20,157 nt of DNA from Oscillospiraceae bacterium (GCA_017410745.1 JAFPPJ010000223.1:1-20157), one strand, 5' to 3'; counted from the first letter of the stretch, positions 1 to 7,344 are shown. Translations and numbers: made by a program. Notes: generated by a model not told the origin, from the sequence alone.

Positions 1-800
1 CTTTCCTCCACGCATATGCTGTCATCTATTACAAGCGGATAGGGACGTTCGGGCGTACCCTCTGCGGCAAGGGTATGCAGCGTATCAAGCGCGCGCTGCA
101 TCCTGACGCTCTTTTCCTGCGCCTTGAAATCATCGTCGTTCAGCAGGTCGCTTATGACATTATCCACAGCCTCCATATCCTCAAGTTCCTTTTCGGTGAA
201 GGGCTCATACACCGCTATCTCGACTGCATCCGAACGGTGCAGGCCGTGCTCATCGGAAAACTCCGCATAGTAATGATACTTGCGCTGCTCGGACACGTCA
301 TCGTCGGTGTTGATGTCGGTATCCACCACGAAGCGGCAGTTATACACGCCGTCGCCCATGATGTCCCCGCCGTACTTCTTATAGTCGGCTATATCGTTGA
401 GGGTCGCGACCGTCACGCCCGTATCCGCATCAATAAGTCCCACCGATTCGGGATCGCACTCCACCGGGAGCATCGCAGACCATATTATCTCCGGGTCTTC
501 ATCGGTGAGCAGCTCATCCTTGCTTGCACTCAGATGTATATCTATGGCGGCATCCGCATCCGGATCGGCAGGGATATACTCGGGGACGAGCACATCCTGC
601 GGCGGCTCGGTCTGACGCTCGGTGCGCTCTGTCTCGGTGCGTTCCGTCTCGGTGCGCTTTACCGGTGATGTATCCGTCGGTTCGGATACCTCCGTCATCG
701 TGATGCTCACTTCCTGCATATCCGTCACCTCCGACAGCGATGCGGGTGAAGTATCGCACCCTGCAAGCAGCACTGCGGCGGCTATCATGATCCTTTTCAT
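1..800 (-). CDS. Putative secreted lipoprotein, 3' end missing
   Basis: The reading frame starts at an ATG at 800 and runs off the left edge with about 266 codons visible and no stop. An AAAGGAG ribosome binding site lies just upstream. The N-terminus MKRIMIAAAVLLAGCD has a short basic region, a hydrophobic stretch and a lipobox (LLAGC, Cys15), so the product is probably lipid-anchored on the outer face of the membrane. A low-complexity linker follows (about residues 45-68), rich in Thr-Glu-Arg with repeated TETER units. From about residue 92 the protein looks like a beta-rich extracellular domain with many Asp and Tyr residues, then an acidic helical stretch. I do not recognise a named family; an Ig-like fold is only an impression. 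It follows pfp on the same strand but is separated from it by a stem-loop, so it probably has its own transcript. Function unknown. Confidence 0.8.
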   Translation of the reverse strand, partial: MKRIMIAAAVLLAGCDTSPASLSEVTDMQEVSITMTEVSEPTDTSPVKRTETERTETERTERQTEPPQDVLVPEYIPADPDADAAIDIHLSASKDELLTDEDPEIIWSAMLPVECDPESVGLIDADTGVTVATLNDIADYKKYGGDIMGDGVYNCRFVVDTDINTDDDVSEQRKYHYYAEFSDEHGLHRSDAVEIAVYEPFTEKELEDMEAVDNVISDLLNDDDFKAQEKSVRMQRALDTLHTLAAEGTPERPYPLVIDDSICVEE

Positions 801-854
801 TTTCCCACTCCTTTACGGCAAAGCCTTCTTGCATTCACTATATATACAACCGAA

Positions 855-894
855 GGCGGGGATATTTTTCACTTTCACGAAAAATATCTCCGCC
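855..894 (-). terminator. Stem-loop after the phosphofructokinase gene
   Basis: Arms at 855-870 and 879-894 pair over 16 positions with one mismatch, around an 8-base loop, starting 5 bases after the pfp stop codon. The AT-rich inner stem and its position fit a transcription end. There is no clean U-tract on the far side, so it may act as an mRNA-end stabiliser or a weak terminator rather than a classic intrinsic one. Confidence 0.55.
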
Positions 895-899
895 CTGTC

Positions 900-2126
900 T
901 TACTGGTTAAGTCTGAAATGTATGGGTATGCCGTTCCGGTACTCGGGTATGACCTCGCCCTGTATGAGCGGGAGGAAATATCCCAGCGCATCCATCGTGA
1001 TGTCCGAACGGTCTGCCGTTATCCAGTTGGTAGGCAGGAAGCGCTCCTTATTGGCTGTCTCTGCCACATCCACGGAGATGACCTCCACACGGTAGGGCTC
1101 ATTGCTGATGCGCCTGAAGCCCATCATCCTGCCGCTGTCGCCGCGCATTGCCGCATCGACTGCTGCCTTGCCCACTGCCTCCGCCTCCTTCAGGTCTGTG
1201 GCAGATGCGGTATGAGAGGAGCAGCGCTGCATGACGTTGAGCTCTATGCTCCTGACCTTGCAGCCGAAACGCTCGGCACAGCGCTTCTCAAGGTATTTTG
1301 CCACGCCCGAATTATCGGTATGGCCGAAGGCATCCGCGCCTGTCTTGACATACTCCCTTTCGTCGGGGACGATGCCCTCGCTGACTGCGACTATGACTGC
1401 ACGGTATCTCTTCATCATGCCCGCCACATCCGAAAGGAACTTCTCCATCGGGAAGCCGTCCCTGAACGCCTCGGGAACGTATATGAGGTGAGGTGCTGGC
1501 TCACCGTTGGCACGGAGCACGCAGGTGGAGGCTGTGAGCCATCCTGCATCCCTGCCCATTACCTCTACTATCGTTATGGACTGTATACTGTACACGCGGC
1601 TGTCGCGGATTATCTCCTGCAGCGTGGTGGCAACATACTTGGCAGCAGAGCCGAAGCCCGGTGTATGGTCGGTGCCCGGCAGGTCGTTGTCTATGGTCTT
1701 GGGTATGCCTATGACCTTGATATCCTTGCCCACTGCCTTGATATAGCGGTCGAGCTTATACACGGTATCCATACTGTCGTTGCCGCCTATATAGAAGAAC
1801 GCACCTATATCATGCTTCTCAAGGGTATTGATGATATTCATATACTCCGTCTCTGTTACACTGTCATTGGGGTCGTAGGCACGAAGCTTATACCTGCACG
1901 ATCCGAGCACTGTGGACGGTGTGCGCTTGAGCAGCTCCACGTCGTACTCCGTGGTGAGTATATTCACCAGCGGCACCAGCTCGTCGTTTATCATGCCCTC
2001 TATGCCGTTGATAGAGCCGAACACCTGACCTATCTCTCCGTAGTCCCCTGCCCTCTCGAACACTCCCGCAAGGGATGCGTTTATCGCCGATGTTGGTCCG
2101 CCCGACTGCGCTACGGCAATATTCAT
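900..2126 (-). CDS. pfp: 6-phosphofructokinase, probably diphosphate-dependent
   Basis: The 408-residue product is a phosphofructokinase-family enzyme that phosphorylates fructose 6-phosphate in glycolysis, in the cytoplasm. Visible motifs are the N-terminal phosphate loop AQSGGPT (6-12), GGNDS (114-118), PKTIDND (142-148, with the catalytic Asp), GRDAGW (191-196) and a substrate-binding region near 296-311. Bacterial ATP enzymes have Gly at the second position of GG-D-G-S and Gly in GTIDND. Here these are Asp and Lys, which in the characterised family marks use of diphosphate (PPi) rather than ATP. PPi enzymes can run reversibly, so it may serve both glycolysis and gluconeogenesis. The start is supported by GGAGGAG seven bases upstream and a consensus promoter (2166-2194). 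It stands alone between its promoter and a stem-loop. Family is certain; the donor is inferred from two residues. Confidence 0.93.
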   Translation of the reverse strand: MNIAVAQSGGPTSAINASLAGVFERAGDYGEIGQVFGSINGIEGMINDELVPLVNILTTEYDVELLKRTPSTVLGSCRYKLRAYDPNDSVTETEYMNIINTLEKHDIGAFFYIGGNDSMDTVYKLDRYIKAVGKDIKVIGIPKTIDNDLPGTDHTPGFGSAAKYVATTLQEIIRDSRVYSIQSITIVEVMGRDAGWLTASTCVLRANGEPAPHLIYVPEAFRDGFPMEKFLSDVAGMMKRYRAVIVAVSEGIVPDEREYVKTGADAFGHTDNSGVAKYLEKRCAERFGCKVRSIELNVMQRCSSHTASATDLKEAEAVGKAAVDAAMRGDSGRMMGFRRISNEPYRVEVISVDVAETANKERFLPTNWITADRSDITMDALGYFLPLIQGEVIPEYRNGIPIHFRLNQ

Positions 2127-2165
2127 ACTATCTCCTCCGATATTACAGATTTAGGTGACTATTAA

Positions 2166-2194
2166 ATTCTACCACATCTCCCATCTTTTGTCAA
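2166..2194 (-). promoter_or_regulatory. Sigma-A type promoter of pfp
   Basis: On the minus strand, TTGACA (2194-2189), a 17-base spacer and TAGAAT (2171-2166) lie about 40 bases before the pfp start codon, giving a short leader with the GGAGGAG ribosome binding site. A full-consensus -35 and optimal spacing suggest strong, constitutive expression. Confidence 0.85.
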
Positions 2195-2458
2195 GCTTGT
2201 AGGCAAAGCCCGGTCGGCAAAGGCGACTATTACCCGCCGGGCAAGCCCGGAGCTACCCGATGCTTATTTGAAAGGAACTGATATTGTCATCTCGGAGCAT
2301 AGGAAAGCATAAGGGGGCAGTGCTGACGGAGAATTTGCGGCTTATTAACTATTGCCGTTCACATTAGCGTCCCTGTCAATTCTTCATTCTTCCTTATGCA
2401 TAAAAGATCCCCGTACTATCATGATAGCACGGGGTATCGTTCACATTTATTCTGCGGC
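2195..2458. other. Gene-free gap with GC-rich hairpins and a heptamer pair
   Basis: No plausible gene is present on either strand between the pfp promoter and the secreted-protein gene. The stretch 2202-2250 is GC-rich and holds short hairpins: GGCAAAGCC (2202-2210), a perfect CCGGGC-AA-GCCCGG palindrome (2237-2250), and an alternative long-range pairing of GCCCGG (2208-2213) with CCGGGC (2237-2242). These lie upstream of the pfp promoter and so are not part of its leader. Two copies of the heptamer ATTCTTC stand at 2379-2392. I see nothing interpretable in 2251-2378. Confidence 0.5.
2399..2434 (-). terminator. Intrinsic terminator of the small secreted protein gene
   Basis: An 11-position stem (2409-2419 with 2424-2434, one mismatch) starting CCCCGT, with a 4-base loop, is followed on the minus strand by ATCTTTTATG. 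It lies 24 bases after the stop codon at 2459. Confidence 0.85.
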
Positions 2459-2926
2459 TTATCTCATAGCGTTTGCAACATACTGCTGGATAGCATTCAC
2501 GTTAACAACGCGTGAGCATCTGAGGGTGTATGTTCTGCCGTTTCTTGTCCACTGTGCTGCATAGTAGCCGGAGTAGTTGCCGAATATTGTTACTGCTGTG
2601 CCCTTGATGCGGGTGGAATATGTGGTGCAGTAGCTGATATACTCCATGCCTTCCTTTACGGTTACGGTAACACGGCTGTTGTTGGCGGGAGTGTTCACTC
2701 TTGTGCCGTAGCTGCCTGCGGAGTAGGTGTTATTGCCTATCTTGATAACGGTGTTGCTGTTCACGTTTCTGAAATAATCGGGAGTTGCGGGGAGATTGGG
2801 GTTCATCTCGATATATACTCTGCCTGTGGGCTGGCCTGCTGCGAATGCGGGTGCGGTAAGGCATGATGCCGATATTACGATCGCTCCGAGTATTGCGGAA
2901 AGTCTGAGTGTCTTCTTGTTAAACAT
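2459..2926 (-). CDS. Small secreted protein of unknown function
   Basis: I place the start at the ATG at 2926 because GGAGG lies eight bases upstream, and because the encoded N-terminus MFNKKTLRLSAILGAI begins a textbook signal peptide. The frame remains open further upstream, but that extension reads through the terminator of the previous operon and is not credible. The product has 155 residues; cleavage is expected after AFA (about residue 29), leaving about 126 residues. The mature part is rich in Asn, Thr, Tyr and Val, looks all-beta, and has two cysteines (100 and 137) that could form a disulfide. It ends in a short helix-like tail (VNAIQQYVANAMR). No repeat, cell-wall anchor or catalytic motif is visible and I do not recognise the family. 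The gene is a single unit bounded by terminators on both sides. An exported structural, binding or signalling role is possible, but function is unknown. Confidence 0.85.
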   Translation of the reverse strand: MFNKKTLRLSAILGAIVISASCLTAPAFAAGQPTGRVYIEMNPNLPATPDYFRNVNSNTVIKIGNNTYSAGSYGTRVNTPANNSRVTVTVKEGMEYISYCTTYSTRIKGTAVTIFGNYSGYYAAQWTRNGRTYTLRCSRVVNVNAIQQYVANAMR

Positions 2927-2995
2927 ATTTATTTCCTCCATATATTTGTTTTTGTTCGGGTTTCCTGCCCTTTGTACATTTAACCGATGTCGGGG

Positions 2996-3039
2996 AAAAA
3001 AAGTACCCTCGCACGGAAAATTTTTTTCATGCGAGGGTA
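2996..3039 (-). terminator. Intrinsic terminator of the glmS-ppa-cdd operon
   Basis: A perfect 10-bp stem (3004-3013 with 3030-3039, TACCCTCGCA and its complement) encloses an A/T-rich loop and is followed on the minus strand by a run of seven T. It lies about 50 bases after the phosphoribosyltransferase stop codon. Confidence 0.93.
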
Positions 3040-3087
3040 TCATCAAGTTGTCAGCTGCCGCCTGATAGGCGAGGGCATGGCTTACGG

Positions 3088-3630
3088 TCATATTTTCCTG
3101 GGGAAGAGCGGGAGCTTTTCGAGGAAGATTATGTCTCCCCTGTCGGCTGCTTCGCCCTCAGCGAGTACCGCTGCTGCTGCCGCGATGATGCCGCCTGCCT
3201 TCTTCACCACCTGCTCCATTGCGCTGAGCGACCCGCCGGTGCTGATAACATCGTCGAGTATGAGCACTCTCTTTCCGCTGATGCGCTTGGCATCGAGCTC
3301 GGCAAGATACAGTGTCTGCAGCTCGAGCGTGGTGATGGAGCGCACGCTGGCGGATATAGGCTCGCCCATATATATCTTGCGGGATTTGTTGGCTACGAAA
3401 TAGGGCTTGCCCGACTGCCTTGCAGCCTCATATGCAAGGGGTATGCCCTTGGATGCGGCCGTGAGTATCACATCAAATTCGGGCACCTTCGCAAGGAGCG
3501 CCTTAGCACATTCCACCGTAAGCTCTATGTCCGAATACATGATGAATGCCGCTATATCAAGGCTCTCATTGACGGCGCATATTGGCAGCTCCCTTGTCAG
3601 GCCTGCCACATTTAATGTATATGTTTCCAT
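3088..3630 (-). CDS. Type I purine phosphoribosyltransferase (adenine PRT-like)
   Basis: This 180-residue cytoplasmic enzyme belongs to the type I phosphoribosyltransferases, which join a nucleobase to PRPP and release diphosphate. The PRPP-binding loop VLILDDVISTGGS spans residues 122-134, and an upstream flexible-loop region ASKGIPLAYEAAR lies at 59-71. The overall pattern is closest to adenine or xanthine phosphoribosyltransferase and to the PRT domain of PurR-type regulators, but there is no N-terminal DNA-binding domain, so an enzyme is more likely. The exact base cannot be read from the sequence. The start at 3630 has AAAGGAG well placed upstream and overlaps the end of cdd by 19 bases, implying translational coupling. 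With cdd and upp nearby it fits nucleobase salvage. The diphosphate it releases could be hydrolysed by the ppa product of the same operon. Confidence 0.87.
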   Translation of the reverse strand: METYTLNVAGLTRELPICAVNESLDIAAFIMYSDIELTVECAKALLAKVPEFDVILTAASKGIPLAYEAARQSGKPYFVANKSRKIYMGEPISASVRSITTLELQTLYLAELDAKRISGKRVLILDDVISTGGSLSAMEQVVKKAGGIIAAAAAVLAEGEAADRGDIIFLEKLPLFPRKI

Positions 3631-4052
3631 GGTGGCTCCTTTATCAAGCTCTGCCGCAGGTCAAACTCCTTCGGCATAAGATCGGTGAACGGATATGTAC
3701 CGCTTCTGAGCGTCACGGTCATGTCCGGTACGGCAAACTCCGACATGAACTGCAGGCATATCCCGCAGGGGAAGGTGTCGCCGTATTCGGGCTCGCCCTG
3801 CACTCCGCCCGATACTGCCGCGGCGATGAATTTGCCGTAGCCCTCGGACAGAGCCTTTACTGCGGCAGTGCGCTCTGCGCATATAGTGCCGCCGTAGGAG
3901 GAATTCTCCACGTTGCAGCCCGTGAATATGCGCCTGTCGCCCTCACTGTTCTCTGCAAGTATGGCAGCGCCCACGGAGAAATGAGAGTATACGCAGTATG
4001 AATACTCACGCATCCTCTCCGCCGCTTCAAACAGCTCAGACACGGCCTGCAT
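3612..4052 (-). CDS. cdd: Cytidine deaminase
   Basis: The 146-residue product deaminates cytidine and deoxycytidine to uridine and deoxyuridine in pyrimidine salvage, acting as a small homotetramer in this family. The zinc and catalytic motif C-A-E is at residues 58-60 (Cys58, Glu60), and PCGIC at 95-99 supplies the two other zinc cysteines. The nucleoside-binding segment FTGCNVENSSYGG lies just before it. Length is normal for the short bacterial form. The usual PCGxCRQ motif reads PCGICLQ here, a mild change at a position next to a zinc ligand. The gene overlaps the end of ppa by 17 bases and the start of the phosphoribosyltransferase by 19, so all three are probably translated together. No strong ribosome binding site precedes the ATG at 4052, consistent with coupling to ppa. 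Confidence 0.95.
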   Translation of the reverse strand: MQAVSELFEAAERMREYSYCVYSHFSVGAAILAENSEGDRRIFTGCNVENSSYGGTICAERTAAVKALSEGYGKFIAAAVSGGVQGEPEYGDTFPCGICLQFMSEFAVPDMTVTLRSGTYPFTDLMPKEFDLRQSLIKEPPWKHIH

Positions 4053-4590
4053 GAAGCTTGCCCTTGCAGTAGTATTCGATGTATCTGTCTATGCAGTTCT
4101 CCACGATGTCCACCGCAGCCTCGCGGTTCTTTACCTCGTCTATGACGGTAGTCTTGCCCTCAAGCTGCTTGTACACCTGGAAGAAGTGGGACATCTCCTC
4201 GAATTTGTGGGAAGGCACTTCGCTTATGTCCTTGTATGAGTTGTAGGTGGGATCGTCAAAGGGCACAGCGATGATCTTGTCGTCCTTTGCGCCGTCATCG
4301 AGCATGGATATTACGCCGATGGGGTAGCATCTGACGAGTGCCATCGAATATATGGCTTCCGAGCAGAGCACGAGCACATCGAGAGGGTCACCGTCCTCTG
4401 CATATGTCCTGGGTATGAAGCCGTAGTTCGCGGGATAGTGGGTGGATGTGTAGAGCACTCTGTCAAGGCGCAGGAGACCTGTCTTCTTGTCGAGCTCATA
4501 CTTCATCTTGCTGCCCTTGGGTATCTCTATTACCGCATAGAAGTCGTCCTTGGTTATGCGGTCGGGTTCCATATCATGCCATATATTCAT
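4036..4590 (-). CDS. ppa: Inorganic pyrophosphatase, soluble family I
   Basis: The 184-residue protein is a family I soluble inorganic pyrophosphatase, which hydrolyses diphosphate to two phosphates using magnesium. The signature DGDPLDVLV is at residues 66-74, with the metal-binding aspartates; IEIPKGSKMKYE (21-32) and YPANYGFIP (52-60) are the other conserved blocks. Length matches the bacterial family. GGAGG seven bases before the ATG is a strong ribosome binding site. It starts 14 bases after glmS and overlaps cdd. Hydrolysis of diphosphate drives phosphoribosyltransferase reactions forward, which fits the neighbours. It is striking beside a probable diphosphate-using phosphofructokinase, because a soluble pyrophosphatase would drain the phosphoryl donor of that enzyme. 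Confidence 0.96.
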   Translation of the reverse strand: MNIWHDMEPDRITKDDFYAVIEIPKGSKMKYELDKKTGLLRLDRVLYTSTHYPANYGFIPRTYAEDGDPLDVLVLCSEAIYSMALVRCYPIGVISMLDDGAKDDKIIAVPFDDPTYNSYKDISEVPSHKFEEMSHFFQVYKQLEGKTTVIDEVKNREAAVDIVENCIDRYIEYYCKGKLHAGRV

Positions 4591-4604
4591 AGATATCCTC
4601 CTGC

Positions 4605-6440
4605 TTATTCAACGGTCACGGACTTTGCGAGGTTTCTCGGCTTGTCCACATCAAGGCCCTTTGCCACGGATACATAGTAGCCCATGAGCTGCAAGGGCAC
4701 TACCGCCAGGGATGCGGCGAAATGCTCGTCTATCTTGGGCACATATATCGTGAAATCAACGGTATCCTCTATCTCGTAGTGGCCGTAGGTGGTGAGACCC
4801 ATGAGGTATGCACCTCTTGACTTGACCTCAACGAGGTTGCTGACGGTCTTCTCATAGAGTGCGGGCTGAGTGAGCGCGCCTATCACAAGGATATCCTTCT
4901 CTATGAGGGAGATGGTGCCGTGCTTGAGCTCGCCTGCTGCGTATGCCTCGGAGTGTATGTAGCTTATCTCCTTCATCTTGAGGCTGCCCTCAAGGCATAT
5001 AGCGTAGTCGATGCCTCTGCCGATGAAGAATATATCCTTTGCGGCGGAGAACTTGTTGGCGAACCACTGTATACGCTCCTTGTCGGAGAGTATCTTCTCA
5101 ATCTTGTCGGGGATGGAATCGAGCTCGGACAAGAGATATGCATATCTCGCGTCGTCTATCTTCCCTCTCACACGGGCAAATTCTATTGCTATGGCATAGG
5201 ACACGATAAGCTGTGCGCTGTATGCCTTGGTGGTGGCAACGGATATCTCCGGGCCTGCAAGGGTATATATAACGCTGTCTGCGTCCCTTGCGATGGATGA
5301 GCCCACCACATTGACGATGCCGAGTGTGCGTATGCCCATCTGCTTCGCGATGTTCATAGCCTCGCGGCTGTCAGCGGTCTCGCCCGACTGGGATATGATT
5401 ATCACAAGTCCCTTGGGGTCGAGCAGCAGGCTGCGGTATCTGAACTCCGATGCAAGCTCCACTCTCACGGGTATGCCCGCAAGGTCTTCTATGACGTACT
5501 GTGCGCACATTCCCACATGCCATGCACTACCGCAGGCTACGATATATATCTGGGATATATCGCGTATCTGCTCCTCGGTGAGGCCTGCCTGTGAAAGGTC
5601 GATGCGCCTTTCCTTGATCATGGAGGAGAGCGTGTCACGGACTGCACGGGGCTGCTCGTGTATCTCCTTCATCATGAAATGCTCATAGCCGCCCTTTTCC
5701 GCAGCCTCTGCATCCCAGTCGATGGTGACACATTCCTTGGTGACCTCTTCGCTGTCGATATTGTAGAATACCACATTGCCCGGAGTGATGCGGGCAAATT
5801 CCATATTGTCGATATAATACACGTTCCTTGTGTATTTGAGTATAGCGGGGACATCCGATGCGATATAGGAATCATTCTCGGTGATGCCTATTATCATGGG
5901 GCTGTCTTTTCTTGCTGCCCATATCTCGCCGGGCATATCCTTGAACATCAGGCACAGAGCATATGAGCCCCTGATATGGAGCATAGTCTTGTGTATGGTG
6001 TCCACCACGTCGCCGCCGGTCTTCTTGTAATAGTAGTCCACCAGCTTCACCGCTACCTCGGTATCGGTCTGGGTGTGGAACTCGTAGCCGCGCTTGAGGA
6101 GCTTCTCCTTGAGCTCACGATAGTTCTCGATTATGCCGTTGTGTACGCCCGTGACTGTGCCGTCATCGGAGCAGTGAGGGTGTGCATTGGTCTCAGAGGG
6201 CTCGCCGTGGGTAGCCCAGCGGGTATGTCCTATGCCGCACTTGCCGGGCACTGCCTTGCCCGAGTCGGTCTTTTCGATAAGCTCCTGCAGCTTGCCCTTT
6301 GCCTTCACGATCCTTGTCTTGTCGCCGTCGCGAACGGCGATGCCCGCAGAGTCATATCCTCTGTATTCGAGCTTGTGAAGTCCGTCGAGCAGTATGGGTG
6401 CTGCATCCTTCAAGCCTGTAAAGCCTACTATTCCACACAT
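4605..6440 (-). CDS. glmS: Glutamine--fructose-6-phosphate aminotransferase (isomerizing)
   Basis: The 611-residue enzyme makes glucosamine 6-phosphate from fructose 6-phosphate and glutamine, the first step toward UDP-GlcNAc for peptidoglycan. Cys2 becomes the N-terminal nucleophile of the class II glutaminase domain (about 2-220), which also shows HTRWATHG (72-79) and NGIIENY (101-107). Two SIS sugar-isomerase domains follow, with SQSGETADS (350-358), PEISVATTKAY (397-407) and KEISYIHSEAYAAGE (490-504). The conserved tail PRNLAKSVTVE is intact, so the gene is full length. AAAGGA lies about nine bases before the ATG. It is the first gene of the glmS-ppa-cdd-phosphoribosyltransferase unit. 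The 257-base gap upstream holds hairpin and heptamer repeats but no recognisable glmS ribozyme core and no convincing promoter, so regulation is unclear. Confidence 0.98.
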   Translation of the reverse strand: MCGIVGFTGLKDAAPILLDGLHKLEYRGYDSAGIAVRDGDKTRIVKAKGKLQELIEKTDSGKAVPGKCGIGHTRWATHGEPSETNAHPHCSDDGTVTGVHNGIIENYRELKEKLLKRGYEFHTQTDTEVAVKLVDYYYKKTGGDVVDTIHKTMLHIRGSYALCLMFKDMPGEIWAARKDSPMIIGITENDSYIASDVPAILKYTRNVYYIDNMEFARITPGNVVFYNIDSEEVTKECVTIDWDAEAAEKGGYEHFMMKEIHEQPRAVRDTLSSMIKERRIDLSQAGLTEEQIRDISQIYIVACGSAWHVGMCAQYVIEDLAGIPVRVELASEFRYRSLLLDPKGLVIIISQSGETADSREAMNIAKQMGIRTLGIVNVVGSSIARDADSVIYTLAGPEISVATTKAYSAQLIVSYAIAIEFARVRGKIDDARYAYLLSELDSIPDKIEKILSDKERIQWFANKFSAAKDIFFIGRGIDYAICLEGSLKMKEISYIHSEAYAAGELKHGTISLIEKDILVIGALTQPALYEKTVSNLVEVKSRGAYLMGLTTYGHYEIEDTVDFTIYVPKIDEHFAASLAVVPLQLMGYYVSVAKGLDVDKPRNLAKSVTVE

Positions 6441-6462
6441 AAAAGTTATTCCTTTCTTTATC

Positions 6463-6605
6463 TTTAGGGTTTAGGGTATAGGGTTCAGGGTTCAGGGAAG
6501 GAGTGTGACTGCGTCACACATTCCCAATGGGGCTGCGCCCCGACATAGGGTTTAGGGTATAGGGATGGTGTGTGACTGCGTCACACGTTTTCAATAGGGC
6601 TTTGC
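6463..6605. repeat. Heptamer and hairpin repeat array upstream of glmS
   Basis: Five heptamers in a row (TTTAGGG, TTTAGGG, TATAGGG, TTCAGGG, TTCAGGG) fill 6463-6497, and three more (CATAGGG, TTTAGGG, TATAGGG) fill 6544-6564. Each group is followed by the same 17-base palindrome GTGTGACTGCGTCACAC (6503-6519 and 6570-6586, 67 bases apart). After that comes a GGGGC-TGC-GCCCC hairpin (6529-6541) or a degenerate version of it (about 6597-6609). The pattern is an approximate tandem duplication of a heptamer-hairpin-hairpin unit. It would lie in the leader of glmS if transcription starts further upstream. Confidence 0.85.
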
Positions 6606-6671
6606 TCCATACCCCGATATGCAATGTCTGTTTTTATCCCGCACAGACCTCTATCCCTGCGCAAAGCGAGC

Positions 6672-6699
6672 ATTACTCATTACTCATTACTAATTATTT
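6672..6699. repeat. ATTACTC heptamer run at the end of upp
   Basis: Four heptamers in phase (ATTACTC, ATTACTC, ATTACTA, ATTATTT) run up to the upp stop codon. It is a second heptamer family, different in sequence from the TTTAGGG group of the same gap. No terminator is evident between upp and glmS. Confidence 0.7.
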
Positions 6700-7334
6700 T
6701 ACCTTGTGCCGTACATTCTGTCGCCTGCGTCGCCGAGGCCGGGTACGATGTATGCGTCCTCGTTGAGGCCGTCATCTACCGCCGCACAGTATATATTCAC
6801 GTCGGGATGGGTCTCGTTCACCTTTGCTATGCCGTCTGCGGTGGCTATGATGCATATGAACTTGATGTCGGTGCAGCCAGCTTCCTTTGCAAGGCGGATG
6901 GCCTCACACGCTGCGCCGCCGGTAGCGAGCATCACGTCTGCGATGACCGTTGCCCTGTCCGCGATGTCGCGGGGCAGCTTGCAGTAATAGCCTACCGTGC
7001 CGGTGGTCTCGGGATCCCTGAATGTGCCGATATGGCCTATCTTAGCGGCGGGTATCATATTCATGACGCCGTCGGTCATTGCAAGACCGGAGCGAAGTAT
7101 GGGCACGAATGCCAGCTTCCTGCCGGATATCACCTTGGAATGAGCGATGCCGAGAGGTGTCTGTATGTCCACTTCCTTCACGGGGAGGTCGCGCATGGCC
7201 TCATAGCACATGAGCATGGAGGTCTCGCTCACCAGCTCACGGAACTCCTTGGAGCCCGTGTTCATGTCACGCATGAGTGACAGCTTGTGCTGTATCAGCG
7301 GATGATCCGTAAGAGTATATCTGAGCATGTCCAT
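6699..7334 (-). CDS. upp: Uracil phosphoribosyltransferase
   Basis: The 211-residue cytoplasmic enzyme converts uracil and PRPP to UMP and diphosphate in pyrimidine salvage. The C-terminal uracil-binding segment YIVPGLGDAGDRMYGT (195-210) and the PRPP loop VMLATGGAA (134-142) are diagnostic, and FVPILRSGLAM (76-86) is also conserved. In most relatives the loop begins D-P-M-L; here the residue after Asp is Val, a small departure. Length is typical. AAAGGA lies about seven bases before the ATG at 7334; a second in-frame Met at residue 3 is possible. It follows rpiB after 10 bases and is the last gene of the VanY-rpiB-upp unit, its stop touching a heptamer repeat. Confidence 0.97.
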   Translation of the reverse strand: MDMLRYTLTDHPLIQHKLSLMRDMNTGSKEFRELVSETSMLMCYEAMRDLPVKEVDIQTPLGIAHSKVISGRKLAFVPILRSGLAMTDGVMNMIPAAKIGHIGTFRDPETTGTVGYYCKLPRDIADRATVIADVMLATGGAACEAIRLAKEAGCTDIKFICIIATADGIAKVNETHPDVNIYCAAVDDGLNEDAYIVPGLGDAGDRMYGTR

Positions 7335-7344
7335 CAGTCCTTTC

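Noticed and set aside
918..2165. Long plus-strand open frame opposite pfp
   Set aside because: It is the shadow of a conserved, well-supported gene on the minus strand; the His/Tyr/Leu/Ala-rich translation is typical of antisense frames in this GC range. The same applies to the long frames opposite mfd, FIST and the right-edge membrane protein.
2459..3091. Longer 210-codon version of the secreted protein
   Set aside because: The extension reads across the terminator of the upstream operon and destroys the N-terminal signal peptide; the ATG at 2926 has the good ribosome binding site.
6463..6497. Telomere-like TTTAGGG repeat
   Set aside because: Only two of five units match the plant telomere unit, the array is internal to a bacterial operon region, and neighbouring units vary (TATAGGG, TTCAGGG).
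6441..6700. glmS ribozyme upstream of glmS
   Set aside because: The conserved ribozyme core is not recognisable; the gap is filled by heptamer and palindromic repeats.
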